DNA from: an uncultured Pelagibacteraceae bacterium
GTDB lineage: Bacteria; Pseudomonadota; Alphaproteobacteria; Pelagibacterales; Pelagibacteraceae
NCBI GenBank assembly: GCA_902536975.1
Contig: CACAZG010000005.1
Location: 1 to 40,042 of the forward strand
Direction: 5' to 3'
Length of the DNA stretch: 40,042 nucleotides
Numbering within the stretch: the stretch's first letter is position 1; each line of letters opens with the position of its first letter. The notes beneath the pieces were generated by a model. The model did not search any database. It was not told the origin of the DNA and was given only the letters and a program-made list of their open reading frames with translations. The translations under genes and the position numbers were made by a program. Below, piece by piece: positions 19,752 to 28,737 of the stretch.

Positions 19752-20750
19752 TCATAATCTATTTTTATTTTCAGCCATTGTAAGTGCAATTTTAAACGAA
19801 TTCAAAGTTGGTTCTAAATTTGCTATATTTTTACCGGCAATATCAAAAGCTGTACCATGGGCAGGAGTTGTAATGGGCACAGGAAGACCTCCTTGGACGG
19901 TTACACCTCGGTCAAATCCAAACGCTTTTAACCCAGATTGAAGTGCATCATGATACATTCCAACAATACAATCGTGATTTCCGTTTTTATATGCTGTTAT
20001 AAATGAAGTATCACAAGGTAGAGGGCCATCAGCATTTATTCCTAATTTTTTTACCTCTTCTATTGCTGGTATAATTTCATCTTTTTCCTCTGTACCAAAT
20101 TCAGCGTGAGGATTAAGTGCCTGAACAGCTACTCTTGGCTTTTTTATACCATTTAGTTTCATTGCTTCATTAATCAGTTTAATTGGTTCGATTATTTTTT
20201 CTTTTTTTATATTATTTGGGACTTCTCTAATTGGAATATGTGATGTTACACGTGCAGTCCAAAAATTATCAATTACATTAAATTCACAAAAAAAATTTTT
20301 AACATTAAGCTTTTCAGCCATTAAATGTAATTCATCAGAATATCTATTACCACCAAGTTTAAGACTTGTTTTATTAAATGGACCAAAATTTATTGCATGA
20401 ATTTTTTTTTCTTTAGCTAATTCTAAAGCAATATTTAAAGCCGACAGAACACTTTCACCTGATTCTTTTGAACATTCTGACAGCTTATAATCATGATTTT
20501 TGCCTCGTGTAATGTCTAGAAAAAATTTATTACTTTTTTCAAAATCTATTTTGTCAAATTCATCTACATAATTAATATTATGTTTATTGCCTGAAATTTC
20601 ATTTCCATTTTCTAAAATTTTTCTCTCTCCAATTATAACTATATTAGCTTTATTTGTAATATCCTCGCTCAATAGTTTTGAGACCAATTCGGGTCCTATG
20701 CCCGAAGGGTCACCAAGCAATAAAGCAATATTAATTTTATTAAGAGACAT
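19752..20750 (-). CDS. PdxA family dehydrogenase (PdxA2-like 4-phospho-threonate/erythronate dehydrogenase candidate)
   Basis: ORF 332 aa; LLGDPSGIGPEL, LNPHAEFGTEE, MYHDALQSGLKAFGFDRGVTVQGGLPVPITTPAHGTAFDIAGK. Confidence 0.85.
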   Translation of the reverse strand: MSLNKINIALLLGDPSGIGPELVSKLLSEDITNKANIVIIGERKILENGNEISGNKHNINYVDEFDKIDFEKSNKFFLDITRGKNHDYKLSECSKESGESVLSALNIALELAKEKKIHAINFGPFNKTSLKLGGNRYSDELHLMAEKLNVKNFFCEFNVIDNFWTARVTSHIPIREVPNNIKKEKIIEPIKLINEAMKLNGIKKPRVAVQALNPHAEFGTEEKDEIIPAIEEVKKLGINADGPLPCDTSFITAYKNGNHDCIVGMYHDALQSGLKAFGFDRGVTVQGGLPVPITTPAHGTAFDIAGKNIANLEPTLNSFKIALTMAENKNRL

Positions 20751-20820
20751 TTTTTTCTTTACGGTTTGTATCAGATTATGTTTATATTATTAATTATAAA
20801 TTAACAATTAGAGGGAAATA

Positions 20821-21795
20821 ATGAAAAAAAGTTTTAAATTATTTTTAGCTGCCGCATTTTTGGTAACTGAATTTTTCGTTGTTGCACTTCCACTTATGAT
20901 TACCTCTGCAAAAGCAGATGGACACCCAATCCAAGCAATTACTCATGCTGGTTTTGGTGGTGGAACAGACGTAACAACTAGAATGATGTTACTAAGAACT
21001 AGAAGGTATCTAAAACAAGATATGCAATTAGTTAACAAAAAAGGTGGTGGTGGAGCAGCATCAATGGATTATATGATGACTTTACCTGCAGATGGTCAAC
21101 ACACTTTAACTTGGACAACAGGTCATGCTGTTTCAATGGCATTGGGTAAAACTAAAGTTAAATTAAGTGACATGCAACCATTAGCAAGAGGAACAGATGA
21201 TCCTCAGTTATTTGTTGTAAATTGTAAAAATGAAATCAAAGACGCTAAGAAATTTATTAGTGCACAAAAATCAAAATCATTAAAATATGGCACAACTCAT
21301 GTTGGTGGTATTGATGATGTAAGTGCAATTGCATTTACAAAAAAAGGAAAATTAACTGACCCAACAATTGTTCCATACAAAGGAGTTGGTCCTATTAAAA
21401 CTAACCTAATCAAAGGAGATATTGATGTAGGTGTTTTAAACTTAGGTGAAGCAGTTACAGAAATTGAAGATGGAACATTATGTGTTTCAGTTGTTCTTGC
21501 AAGTAACAGAATGGAAAAATTAAGTAATGTTCCTACTGCTACAGAGCTTGGAATACCAGTTGTGTTATCTACTGTTAGAGGATTTGTAACAAGAAAAGGG
21601 GTTCCAGCCGACAGAAAGAAACAATTGGAAGATGCTATGATAAAAGCTATGGAGCATAAATATTTCCAGAGCTTTTTAACTGACATCGGACTTGATTCAA
21701 CTAGTGTTGTTGGAGCTGATGAGTGGGGTAAGCAAATGGAAGTGATGCTTGCAGAAATGACTGCTCAACTTAAAGCTTTGGGTTACATTAATTAG
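20821..21795 (+). CDS. Tripartite tricarboxylate transporter substrate-binding protein (TctC family)
   Basis: ORF 324 aa; signal peptide, AITHAGFGGGTDVTTRMM, GGGGAASMDYM, YKGVGPIKTNLIKGDIDVGVLNLGE; followed by TctB and TctA. Confidence 0.9.
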   Translation: MKKSFKLFLAAAFLVTEFFVVALPLMITSAKADGHPIQAITHAGFGGGTDVTTRMMLLRTRRYLKQDMQLVNKKGGGGAASMDYMMTLPADGQHTLTWTTGHAVSMALGKTKVKLSDMQPLARGTDDPQLFVVNCKNEIKDAKKFISAQKSKSLKYGTTHVGGIDDVSAIAFTKKGKLTDPTIVPYKGVGPIKTNLIKGDIDVGVLNLGEAVTEIEDGTLCVSVVLASNRMEKLSNVPTATELGIPVVLSTVRGFVTRKGVPADRKKQLEDAMIKAMEHKYFQSFLTDIGLDSTSVVGADEWGKQMEVMLAEMTAQLKALGYIN

Positions 21796-21818
21796 TCATA
21801 AGAAAGTACATTTTTTTT

Positions 21819-22325
21819 ATGAATAATGTACAAAATAAAAAAAGGGCAAACAAAAGTTTGCCCTTTTTTTTTAAAGATGAATTTAAAGTATTTTTTGTAA
21901 TAATTTTTTTTTCTACAATATTATTAATTTCCACATTTACTTTTGATAAGGTTCCACCAATTTTAAACAGAGGTATTCAGCCTGCAACTTTCCCAAAAGG
22001 ATTGTTAGTATTGATAATGTTTTTAACAACAATTATTTATTATCTATCATTCAAAAATCCCTGGAAAAAAGAAAAAAAACTTCCAAAACCATTTTTTTTA
22101 ACAATCTTAAGTTTTATTTTATTTGTAGTAATTTCTAAAACATTAGATTTTTTTTTAGCTATTTCAGTACTTTCTATATTTGTTTCTTATAATTGGGGTG
22201 AAAGGAGAGTTTTTTATTTACTACTGGTTGGAATTATATTTCCACTAGTAGTTTTTATATTTTTCGAAATGATACTGGGTCTTAGATTTCCTCCAGGAAT
22301 AATTACAAACCTTTATTACTACTAG
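21819..22325 (+). CDS. Tripartite tricarboxylate transporter small membrane subunit (TctB family)
   Basis: ORF 168 aa with four hydrophobic segments; located between TctC- and TctA-like genes. Start codon uncertain (ATG 21819 or TTG 21858). Confidence 0.83.
   Translation: MNNVQNKKRANKSLPFFFKDEFKVFFVIIFFSTILLISTFTFDKVPPILNRGIQPATFPKGLLVLIMFLTTIIYYLSFKNPWKKEKKLPKPFFLTILSFILFVVISKTLDFFLAISVLSIFVSYNWGERRVFYLLLVGIIFPLVVFIFFEMILGLRFPPGIITNLYYY
21837..21872 (+). terminator. Intrinsic terminator-like hairpin inside the tctB 5' coding region
   Basis: AAAAAAAGGGCAAAC-AAAA-GTTTGCCCTTTTTTTTT: perfect 8-bp GC-containing stem (extended by A-T pairs), 4-nt loop, 9 T run; lies in codons 7-18 of the tctB ORF. 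Confidence 0.88.
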
Positions 22326-22326
22326 T

Positions 22327-23799
22327 ATGGATAATCTTTTATTAATGATGGCGCCTTTGTTTAGTTCCAAGTTGTTAATCGTTTTACTTTTTGGAACTTT
22401 ATTTGGACTAATTTTAGGTGTTCTGCCAGGATTAGGTCCTACAACAGGTGGAGCATTAATTTTACCATTTACTATGACTTTAGACCCTCTTTCAGCAATA
22501 GTATTATTAACATCAATTTATTGTGCCGGAACATACGGTGGTGCAATCACTGCAGTTTTAATTAATACACCTGGAACTCCAGCAGCAGCAGCCACTTGTC
22601 TAGATGGTTATCCTTTAGCTCAAAAGGGAGAAGCAGGAAGAGCTTTAGGTATGGCAACAGTTTCAAGTACTGTGGGTGGAATTTTTAGTGTAATAGTTTT
22701 GGTATTTTTTGCACCTGTATTAGCTAAACTTGCCTATGAATTTGGCCAACCTGAATATTTTGCATTAGCTATTTTTGGTTTAACAATGCTTGCATCAATT
22801 GGCGAGGGAAGTCCAATTAAAAATTTAATCGCTGGCGCATTTGGAATTTTAATTTCAACTATTGGAAAAGATTTTATGACTTCAATTGATAGATTTACTT
22901 ATGGAATTAATGAACTATCGGTTGGGATTGGGTTTATACCTGTAGTAGTAGGTTTATTTGCTATAAGCGAAATGTTAACCCAGTCTACACTTCTTGATCA
23001 AGTTTTTAAAAGAGTTGCACTAAAAGCTGTAAAACTTCCATCTCTAGATGATTATAAACAAACATGGAAAACAATTCTAAGATCAAGCGGTATAGGATCT
23101 TTTATTGGTGTTTTACCGGCCGAGGGAGGAACAGTTGCATCTTTAATTGGTTATTCAGAAGCAAAAAGATTTTCTAAAGAACCAGAGGAATTTGGCAAAG
23201 GATCAATAGAGGGAATTGCTGGAGCAGAGGCTGCTAACAATGCTGCTACTGGAGGTGCAATGGTTCCAACTTTAGCCCTTGGAATTCCTGGAAGTGCTAC
23301 AACAGCAGTAATATTAACTGGTTTAATTATTCATGGTGTTAGGCCTGGTCCAGATTTATTTAGAGAACAGCCAGACTTTTTATATGGAATTTTTGGGGCC
23401 ATGTTAATAGCAAATGTTTTATTTTTTATATTTGGATTTTTTGGTGCAAAATTATTTGCTAGGATAACTCTTGTTCCTAACAAAATTTTATGGCCTATGA
23501 TATTTGCTGTATCTGTTTGTGGAACTTATTCTTTAAGTCAATCAATAATTGATGTTTGGATTATGTTATTTTTTGGTGTGCTTGGATTTTTTATGAGAAG
23601 ATTTGGTTTTTCGGTTGTACCTGTAATTATAGGATTAATTTTAGGAGAATTAGTAGAGGGAACTTTAAGACAATCTTTAGTTATATTTGATGGAAATTGG
23701 CTAATGTTCTTAACAAGACCAATTGCTTTAACATTTTTTATTTTATCTTTAATTGCATTAGCTTTTCCTTTATTAAGATCAAAAAAACAAAAAGAATAA
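22327..23799 (+). CDS. Tripartite tricarboxylate transporter large membrane subunit (TctA family)
   Basis: ORF 490 aa; GVLPGLGPTTGGALILPFT, YCAGTYGGAITAVLINTPGTPAAAATCLDGYPLA, IGVLPAEGGTVASLIGYSEAKR, GIPGSATTAV. Confidence 0.95.
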   Translation: MDNLLLMMAPLFSSKLLIVLLFGTLFGLILGVLPGLGPTTGGALILPFTMTLDPLSAIVLLTSIYCAGTYGGAITAVLINTPGTPAAAATCLDGYPLAQKGEAGRALGMATVSSTVGGIFSVIVLVFFAPVLAKLAYEFGQPEYFALAIFGLTMLASIGEGSPIKNLIAGAFGILISTIGKDFMTSIDRFTYGINELSVGIGFIPVVVGLFAISEMLTQSTLLDQVFKRVALKAVKLPSLDDYKQTWKTILRSSGIGSFIGVLPAEGGTVASLIGYSEAKRFSKEPEEFGKGSIEGIAGAEAANNAATGGAMVPTLALGIPGSATTAVILTGLIIHGVRPGPDLFREQPDFLYGIFGAMLIANVLFFIFGFFGAKLFARITLVPNKILWPMIFAVSVCGTYSLSQSIIDVWIMLFFGVLGFFMRRFGFSVVPVIIGLILGELVEGTLRQSLVIFDGNWLMFLTRPIALTFFILSLIALAFPLLRSKKQKE

Positions 23800-23800
23800 T

Positions 23801-24550
23801 ATGATTAATTTCGACTTAAAAAATAGAGTTGCAATAGTAACTGGAGGAGCCCAAGGTTTTGGATTGGCTATAACTGAAAGGTTTATAGAATCTGGAGCGA
23901 GTGTAGTAATTTGGGATATAGATGAAGAAGCGATTAAAACGGCAATTAGCAAAATTAATTCTGATAAAGTCTCATATCAGATTGTTGATGTTGGAAATTA
24001 TGAAAGTATCGAAAAAAATTTAATTGAAATTGAAAAAACACACAAAAAAATCGATATTTTTATTAACAATGCAGGAGTTGCAGGAAAAAATACTACAGTA
24101 GTTGATTACCCACTTGAAGAATGGAAAAAGGTAATAGATTTAAATTTAAATGCAGTGTTTTATTGCTGTAAAGCGGTAACCCCATACATGATAAAGAATA
24201 ATTATGGAAGAATTGTAAATATTGCCTCAATTGCTGGAAAAGAAGGCAATCCTAATGCGAGCGCTTACAGTACATCAAAAGCAGGAGTAATTGGATTAAC
24301 TAAATCATTAGGAAAAGAATTAGCGCTAAAAAATATTGCAGTAAATTGCGTTACGCCAGCAGCTGCAAAAACGCGAATTTTTGATCAAATGACTGAAGAG
24401 CATATCAATTACATGTTATCCAAAATTCCTAGAAATAAATTTGCAAAAGTAGATGAATTGGCATCTTTAGTTACTTGGTTATCAAGTGAGGAAAACTCTT
24501 TTTCAACAGCTGCAGTATTTGATTTAAGTGGTGGCAGAGCAACTTATTAA
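23801..24550 (+). CDS. SDR-family oxidoreductase (sugar-acid dehydrogenase candidate)
   Basis: ORF 249 aa; VTGGAQGFGLA Rossmann motif, NNAG, YSTSKAG active site. Confidence 0.88.
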   Translation: MINFDLKNRVAIVTGGAQGFGLAITERFIESGASVVIWDIDEEAIKTAISKINSDKVSYQIVDVGNYESIEKNLIEIEKTHKKIDIFINNAGVAGKNTTVVDYPLEEWKKVIDLNLNAVFYCCKAVTPYMIKNNYGRIVNIASIAGKEGNPNASAYSTSKAGVIGLTKSLGKELALKNIAVNCVTPAAAKTRIFDQMTEEHINYMLSKIPRNKFAKVDELASLVTWLSSEENSFSTAAVFDLSGGRATY

Positions 24551-24553
24551 TTT

Positions 24554-25456
24554 ATGCAGATAGGTATAGACGTTGGAGCAACAAAAATTGAGAGTGTGGT
24601 TCTTGATGAAAATGGTAACGAAAGTAATCGTGAAAGAACTGATTGTCCCAAAGATTACACAAAGATAATTAAGACAATAAAAGAGATAAGTGATAAATTA
24701 GAAAAAGAGTTAAAAAGAGAATTACCTATAGGTGTTTGTCATCCTGGAATTCATTCTCCTCAAACAGGATTAGTTAAAAATGCACCAAATTGTCTCTGGT
24801 TAGAAAAAAAACCATTTCAAAAAGATCTAAGAAAAATACTAGGTAAGGAAGTATTTTGTGAAAATGATGCAAACTCCTTTGCTTTATCAGAAGCTATTGA
24901 TGGATCTGGAAAACATTATAAAATAGTATATGGCATTATACTTGGTTCTGGTGCTGGCGGTGGTTTAGTAATTGATAAAAAAATTGTAACCGGCCCAAAT
25001 GGTGTAGCAGGAGAGTGGGGTCACAATCAAATTACTCATTTAATAGCAAAAAAAGAAAATATTCAATCTACTAACTTAAGAGAAGGAGAAATTGAGAGTT
25101 TTATTTCAGGCTTAAGTTTAGCTAAAAAATTTAATAAGCAATATAAAAAAAATTTAAAAACTAATGAGATCTTTGAGCTATATAGAAAACATGATTTAGA
25201 TGCAGAAAATTTAATAGATAATTTTAAAGTAAATTTAGCAATGTCTCTAGCAAATATAATTAATATTCTTGATCCAGATTGTTTTGTTTTTGGTGGAGGC
25301 GTATCAAACGAAATTGATTTTTTAAGTGAAATTGAAACTATTGTAAGAAAATTTGTAACTGGAAGAGAATATGAAGGTGTGTTTCTTAAACCAAAATATG
25401 GAGATGCTAGTGGCGTAAGAGGTGCGGCAAGGTTGGGAAGGAAATCTATTTATTAA
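24554..25456 (+). CDS. ROK family sugar kinase lacking the CxCGxxGC zinc motif
   Basis: ORF 300 aa; IGIDVGATKIESVVLDENG, ENDANSFALSEA, LGSGAGGGLVIDKKIVTGPNGVAGEWGHN. Confidence 0.88.
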   Translation: MQIGIDVGATKIESVVLDENGNESNRERTDCPKDYTKIIKTIKEISDKLEKELKRELPIGVCHPGIHSPQTGLVKNAPNCLWLEKKPFQKDLRKILGKEVFCENDANSFALSEAIDGSGKHYKIVYGIILGSGAGGGLVIDKKIVTGPNGVAGEWGHNQITHLIAKKENIQSTNLREGEIESFISGLSLAKKFNKQYKKNLKTNEIFELYRKHDLDAENLIDNFKVNLAMSLANIINILDPDCFVFGGGVSNEIDFLSEIETIVRKFVTGREYEGVFLKPKYGDASGVRGAARLGRKSIY

Positions 25457-25640
25457 ATACAATTTAAAATTTAAAAAAAACTTACAATAAAATTCCTTTA
25501 AATATCAGTGCTTATAAATTTTATTAAATTTTCTAGAATCAATTCTAGGTTGTATTTTTTTTTTATTGTAGACTAACCCCAAAACAATCTATACTTGATT
25601 TTTTTAAGTTAACTTAATTTAACAAATAAGAGGGAAATAT

Positions 25641-26897
25641 ATGAAAAAAATGTTAATTGCTTTAATAGCATTTGCATTCACATCTACTTCTTCTATTGCT
25701 GGACCAAAAATTGAGGTTTTGCACTGGTGGACATCAGGTGGTGAAGCTGCTGCTCTTAAAGTATTAAAAGATGATTTCGCTGCTAACGGTGGTGAGTGGC
25801 TAGATATGCCAGTAACAGGTGGTGGTGGAGATGCTGCTAATGTTGCTTTAAAAGCAAGAATAGTTGCAGGAGATCCTCCGTCAGCTTCTCAAATTAAAGG
25901 ACCAACAATTCAAGAATACGATCAAGAAGGTGTAGTTGCTCCTTATAATATTGATCCAATTGCACAGTCAGAAGGTTGGGATAATTTATTAGATCCAATG
26001 ATTGCAGCAGTTCACAAATGTCAAAATAATAGTGGTCCATATTGTGCAGCTCCAGTAAACATTCATAGAATTGACTGGATGTGGGCAAACAAAGCAGTAT
26101 TCGATGCTAATGGAATTTCGGTTCCAACATCATGGGATGAATTAAATGCAGCAGCAGAAAAACTACAAGCAGCTGGTGTAATTCCATTTGCACATGGTGG
26201 TCAAGCTTGGCAAGATGCAACAGTATTCGAAGCAGTTGCTATGGGTATCGGTGGAAACAACTATTATAAAAACTGCTATGTTGATCTTAAAGAAACTTGT
26301 TTAAGAAGCGAAACAACTGTTAAAGTTTTTGATCAAATGAGAAAACTTCAAGGTTTCACAGATGAAGGTAGCCCAGGAAGAGATTGGAACGTTGCGACTG
26401 GAATGGTTATCGAAGGTAAAGCAGGTTTTCAAATTATGGGAGATTGGGCAAAAGGTGAATTTACAGCTGCTGGAAAAGTTCCAGGTGTAGATTACTATTG
26501 TGCTCCAACACCTTCTAATAATGGATACTTATACAATGTAGATAGTTTCATATTCTACAAAACTAGTGATCCAGAAAAACAAGAAGGTCAAAAATTATTA
26601 GCTAAGTTAATGATGGGTAAAAACTTCCAAAAAGTTTTTAACCTATACAAAGGATCAATTCCAGCAAGATTAGATGTTTCTATGGATGAATTTGATAAAT
26701 GCGCAAAAACCTCAAATTCTGACATTAAAACTGCAGGTGCTAGTGGTGGTTTAGTACCAAGTTTTGCTCATGGAATGGCTCAAGGCAATACTATGAAAGC
26801 TGCACTTCAAGATGTAATAACAGAACACTTTAATTCTGATATGTCATCTGTTGATGCTGCAAATGCTTTAGCTGACTCTGTATTAGATAATATGTAA
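25641..26897 (+). CDS. CUT1 sugar ABC transporter substrate-binding protein
   Basis: ORF 418 aa; signal peptide, IEVLHWWTSGGEAAALKVLKDDF; followed by two permeases and an ATPase. Confidence 0.92.
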   Translation: MKKMLIALIAFAFTSTSSIAGPKIEVLHWWTSGGEAAALKVLKDDFAANGGEWLDMPVTGGGGDAANVALKARIVAGDPPSASQIKGPTIQEYDQEGVVAPYNIDPIAQSEGWDNLLDPMIAAVHKCQNNSGPYCAAPVNIHRIDWMWANKAVFDANGISVPTSWDELNAAAEKLQAAGVIPFAHGGQAWQDATVFEAVAMGIGGNNYYKNCYVDLKETCLRSETTVKVFDQMRKLQGFTDEGSPGRDWNVATGMVIEGKAGFQIMGDWAKGEFTAAGKVPGVDYYCAPTPSNNGYLYNVDSFIFYKTSDPEKQEGQKLLAKLMMGKNFQKVFNLYKGSIPARLDVSMDEFDKCAKTSNSDIKTAGASGGLVPSFAHGMAQGNTMKAALQDVITEHFNSDMSSVDAANALADSVLDNM

Positions 26898-26910
26898 AAA
26901 ATAGAAATTG

Positions 26911-26944
26911 AGGCCACCTAATTTTTAGGTGGCCTTTTTTTTTA
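26911..26944 (+). terminator. Rho-independent terminator between SBP and permease genes
   Basis: AGGCCACCTAatttTTAGGTGGCCTTTTTTTTTT: strong GC-rich 10-bp stem plus T run. Confidence 0.92.
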
Positions 26945-26967
26945 ATCAAAATTAAAAAATATTTATA

Positions 26968-27843
26968 ATGTTCAAGTGGTTGGAAAAAAACTTACCAAAA
27001 ATTGTAATGGCGCCTGCTGTTGGATTAATTGGTTGGTTTGTATATGGTTTTGTGCTTTGGACTTTATATATATCTTTTACTAATTCAAAAATTTTACCCA
27101 AATATGAATTATGGGGCGTTGGCCAGTATGTTAAACTTTGGGGGTCAAGAAAGTGGCTAATAGCTGTAGATAATTTACTTATTTTTACTGCATTATTTTT
27201 AATCTTCTGTGTGGTAATTGGAATTATTCTTGCAATATTTTTGGATCAAAAAATTAGAGCAGAGGGTGTTTTAAGAACAATTTACCTATACCCTATGGCT
27301 TTATCTTTCATTGTAACAGGCACTGCATGGAAATGGATTTTAAATCCAACTCTTGGTATCCAAAAAATGTTTATTGATTGGGGATTTGAAAACTTTACAT
27401 TTGATTGGTTGGTTAATCGGGAAATGGCCATTTATACCATCGTAATTGCGGGTGTCTGGCAATCTGCTGGTTTTGTAATGGCATTATTTTTAGCTGGATT
27501 GAGATCAGTTGAAGATGAAATTGTTAAAGCAGCTAAAATAGATGGAGCAAATCTGTTCACAGTTTATTGGAAAATATTACTTCCAATGATGAGACCTGTA
27601 TTTTTTACAAGTTTTGTAATTTTAGTTCATATATCAATTAAAAGTTATGATCTAATAGTTGCGTTAACACAGGGTGGTCCAGGAATATCCACAACTATGC
27701 CTGCATTATATATGACTCAAACTGCTTTTCATAAAAGTCAAGTTGGTTTATCAGCTGCAAGTGCAATGATGATGTTTATGGCAGTAGCAGCGGTAATAAT
27801 ACCATACTTATATTCTGAGTTGAGGAGAGAAAATGCAAGATAA
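26968..27843 (+). CDS. Sugar ABC transporter permease (MalF-type)
   Basis: ORF 291 aa; EAA-loop region EDEIVKAAKIDGANLFTVYWKILLPMMRP. Confidence 0.93.
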   Translation: MFKWLEKNLPKIVMAPAVGLIGWFVYGFVLWTLYISFTNSKILPKYELWGVGQYVKLWGSRKWLIAVDNLLIFTALFLIFCVVIGIILAIFLDQKIRAEGVLRTIYLYPMALSFIVTGTAWKWILNPTLGIQKMFIDWGFENFTFDWLVNREMAIYTIVIAGVWQSAGFVMALFLAGLRSVEDEIVKAAKIDGANLFTVYWKILLPMMRPVFFTSFVILVHISIKSYDLIVALTQGGPGISTTMPALYMTQTAFHKSQVGLSAASAMMMFMAVAAVIIPYLYSELRRENAR

Positions 27844-28735
27844 GATACACACTTCTTATAAGCAACTTGAGCAGAGATCTAAATATACAAACATGTTCTT
27901 AAGATGGTTTTTATACTTAGTACTAATTCTTTTTGCTTTGTATTTTATATTTCCATTATATGTAATGATTGTAACTTCATTAAAAACAATGGAGGAAATT
28001 CGCCAAGGTACATTATTAACCTGGCCAAGTGGATTAAACTTTGACTCCTGGGCTGTTGCTTGGGGAGGTAGAGGATATGGAGCTGGTGATACATTTTTAA
28101 AACCATACTTTTGGAATTCAATTAAGATGGTTGTTCCAGCTGTATTTTTTTCAACATTTATTGGAGCAATGACAGGATATGTTTTAACAAAATGGAGATT
28201 TAAAGGAGACCAATGGGTATTTCTTTTTTTATTATTTGGATGTTTCATTCCATTCCAAGCAATCTTATTACCGATGGCTAGAACTCTTGGAGTTTTAGGA
28301 ATATCGAACTCAGTAATTGGACTTGTGTTAGTCCACACAGTTTACGGAATTCCATTTACAACTTTATTTTTTAGAAATTATTATATTTCTGTTCCGACAG
28401 AATTAGTAAAAGCTGCAAGAATAGATGGAGCTGGTTTTTTTAAAATATTTTTCAAAATTTTGCTTCCTATATCAGCGCCAATTATAGTAGTAACAGTTAT
28501 TTGGCAATTTACTCAAATATGGAATGACTTTTTATTCGGATCAACTTTTTCATTTGGAGAGGCCGCACCAATTCAAGTTGCATTAAATAATATGGTTTTA
28601 TCAAGTACAAGTGTTAAGGAATATAACGTAGATATGGCTTCAGCAATAATTGCAGGTGTTCCTACACTTATTGTTTACGTATTAGCAGGCAAATATTTTA
28701 TTAGAGGATTAACTTCAGGAGCAGTGAAAGGATAA
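27833..28735 (+). CDS. Sugar ABC transporter permease (MalG-type)
   Basis: ORF 300 aa; PTELVKAARIDGAGFFKIFFKILLPISAP EAA loop; overlaps preceding gene. Confidence 0.93.
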   Translation: MQDKIHTSYKQLEQRSKYTNMFLRWFLYLVLILFALYFIFPLYVMIVTSLKTMEEIRQGTLLTWPSGLNFDSWAVAWGGRGYGAGDTFLKPYFWNSIKMVVPAVFFSTFIGAMTGYVLTKWRFKGDQWVFLFLLFGCFIPFQAILLPMARTLGVLGISNSVIGLVLVHTVYGIPFTTLFFRNYYISVPTELVKAARIDGAGFFKIFFKILLPISAPIIVVTVIWQFTQIWNDFLFGSTFSFGEAAPIQVALNNMVLSSTSVKEYNVDMASAIIAGVPTLIVYVLAGKYFIRGLTSGAVKG

Positions 28736-28737
28736 AG

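Noticed and set aside
21297-21686. Antisense 129-aa ORF within tctC
   Set aside because: Shadow ORF opposite a clear SBP gene.
25533-25560. CTAGAAtcaaTTCTAG hairpin followed by a T run downstream of the ROK gene
   Set aside because: Weak AT-rich stem and the T run begins several bases after it; could be a terminator but not strong enough to call.
27856-28338. Antisense 160-aa ORF within the MalG-type permease
   Set aside because: Long but entirely opposite a well-supported permease; no signal of independent coding.
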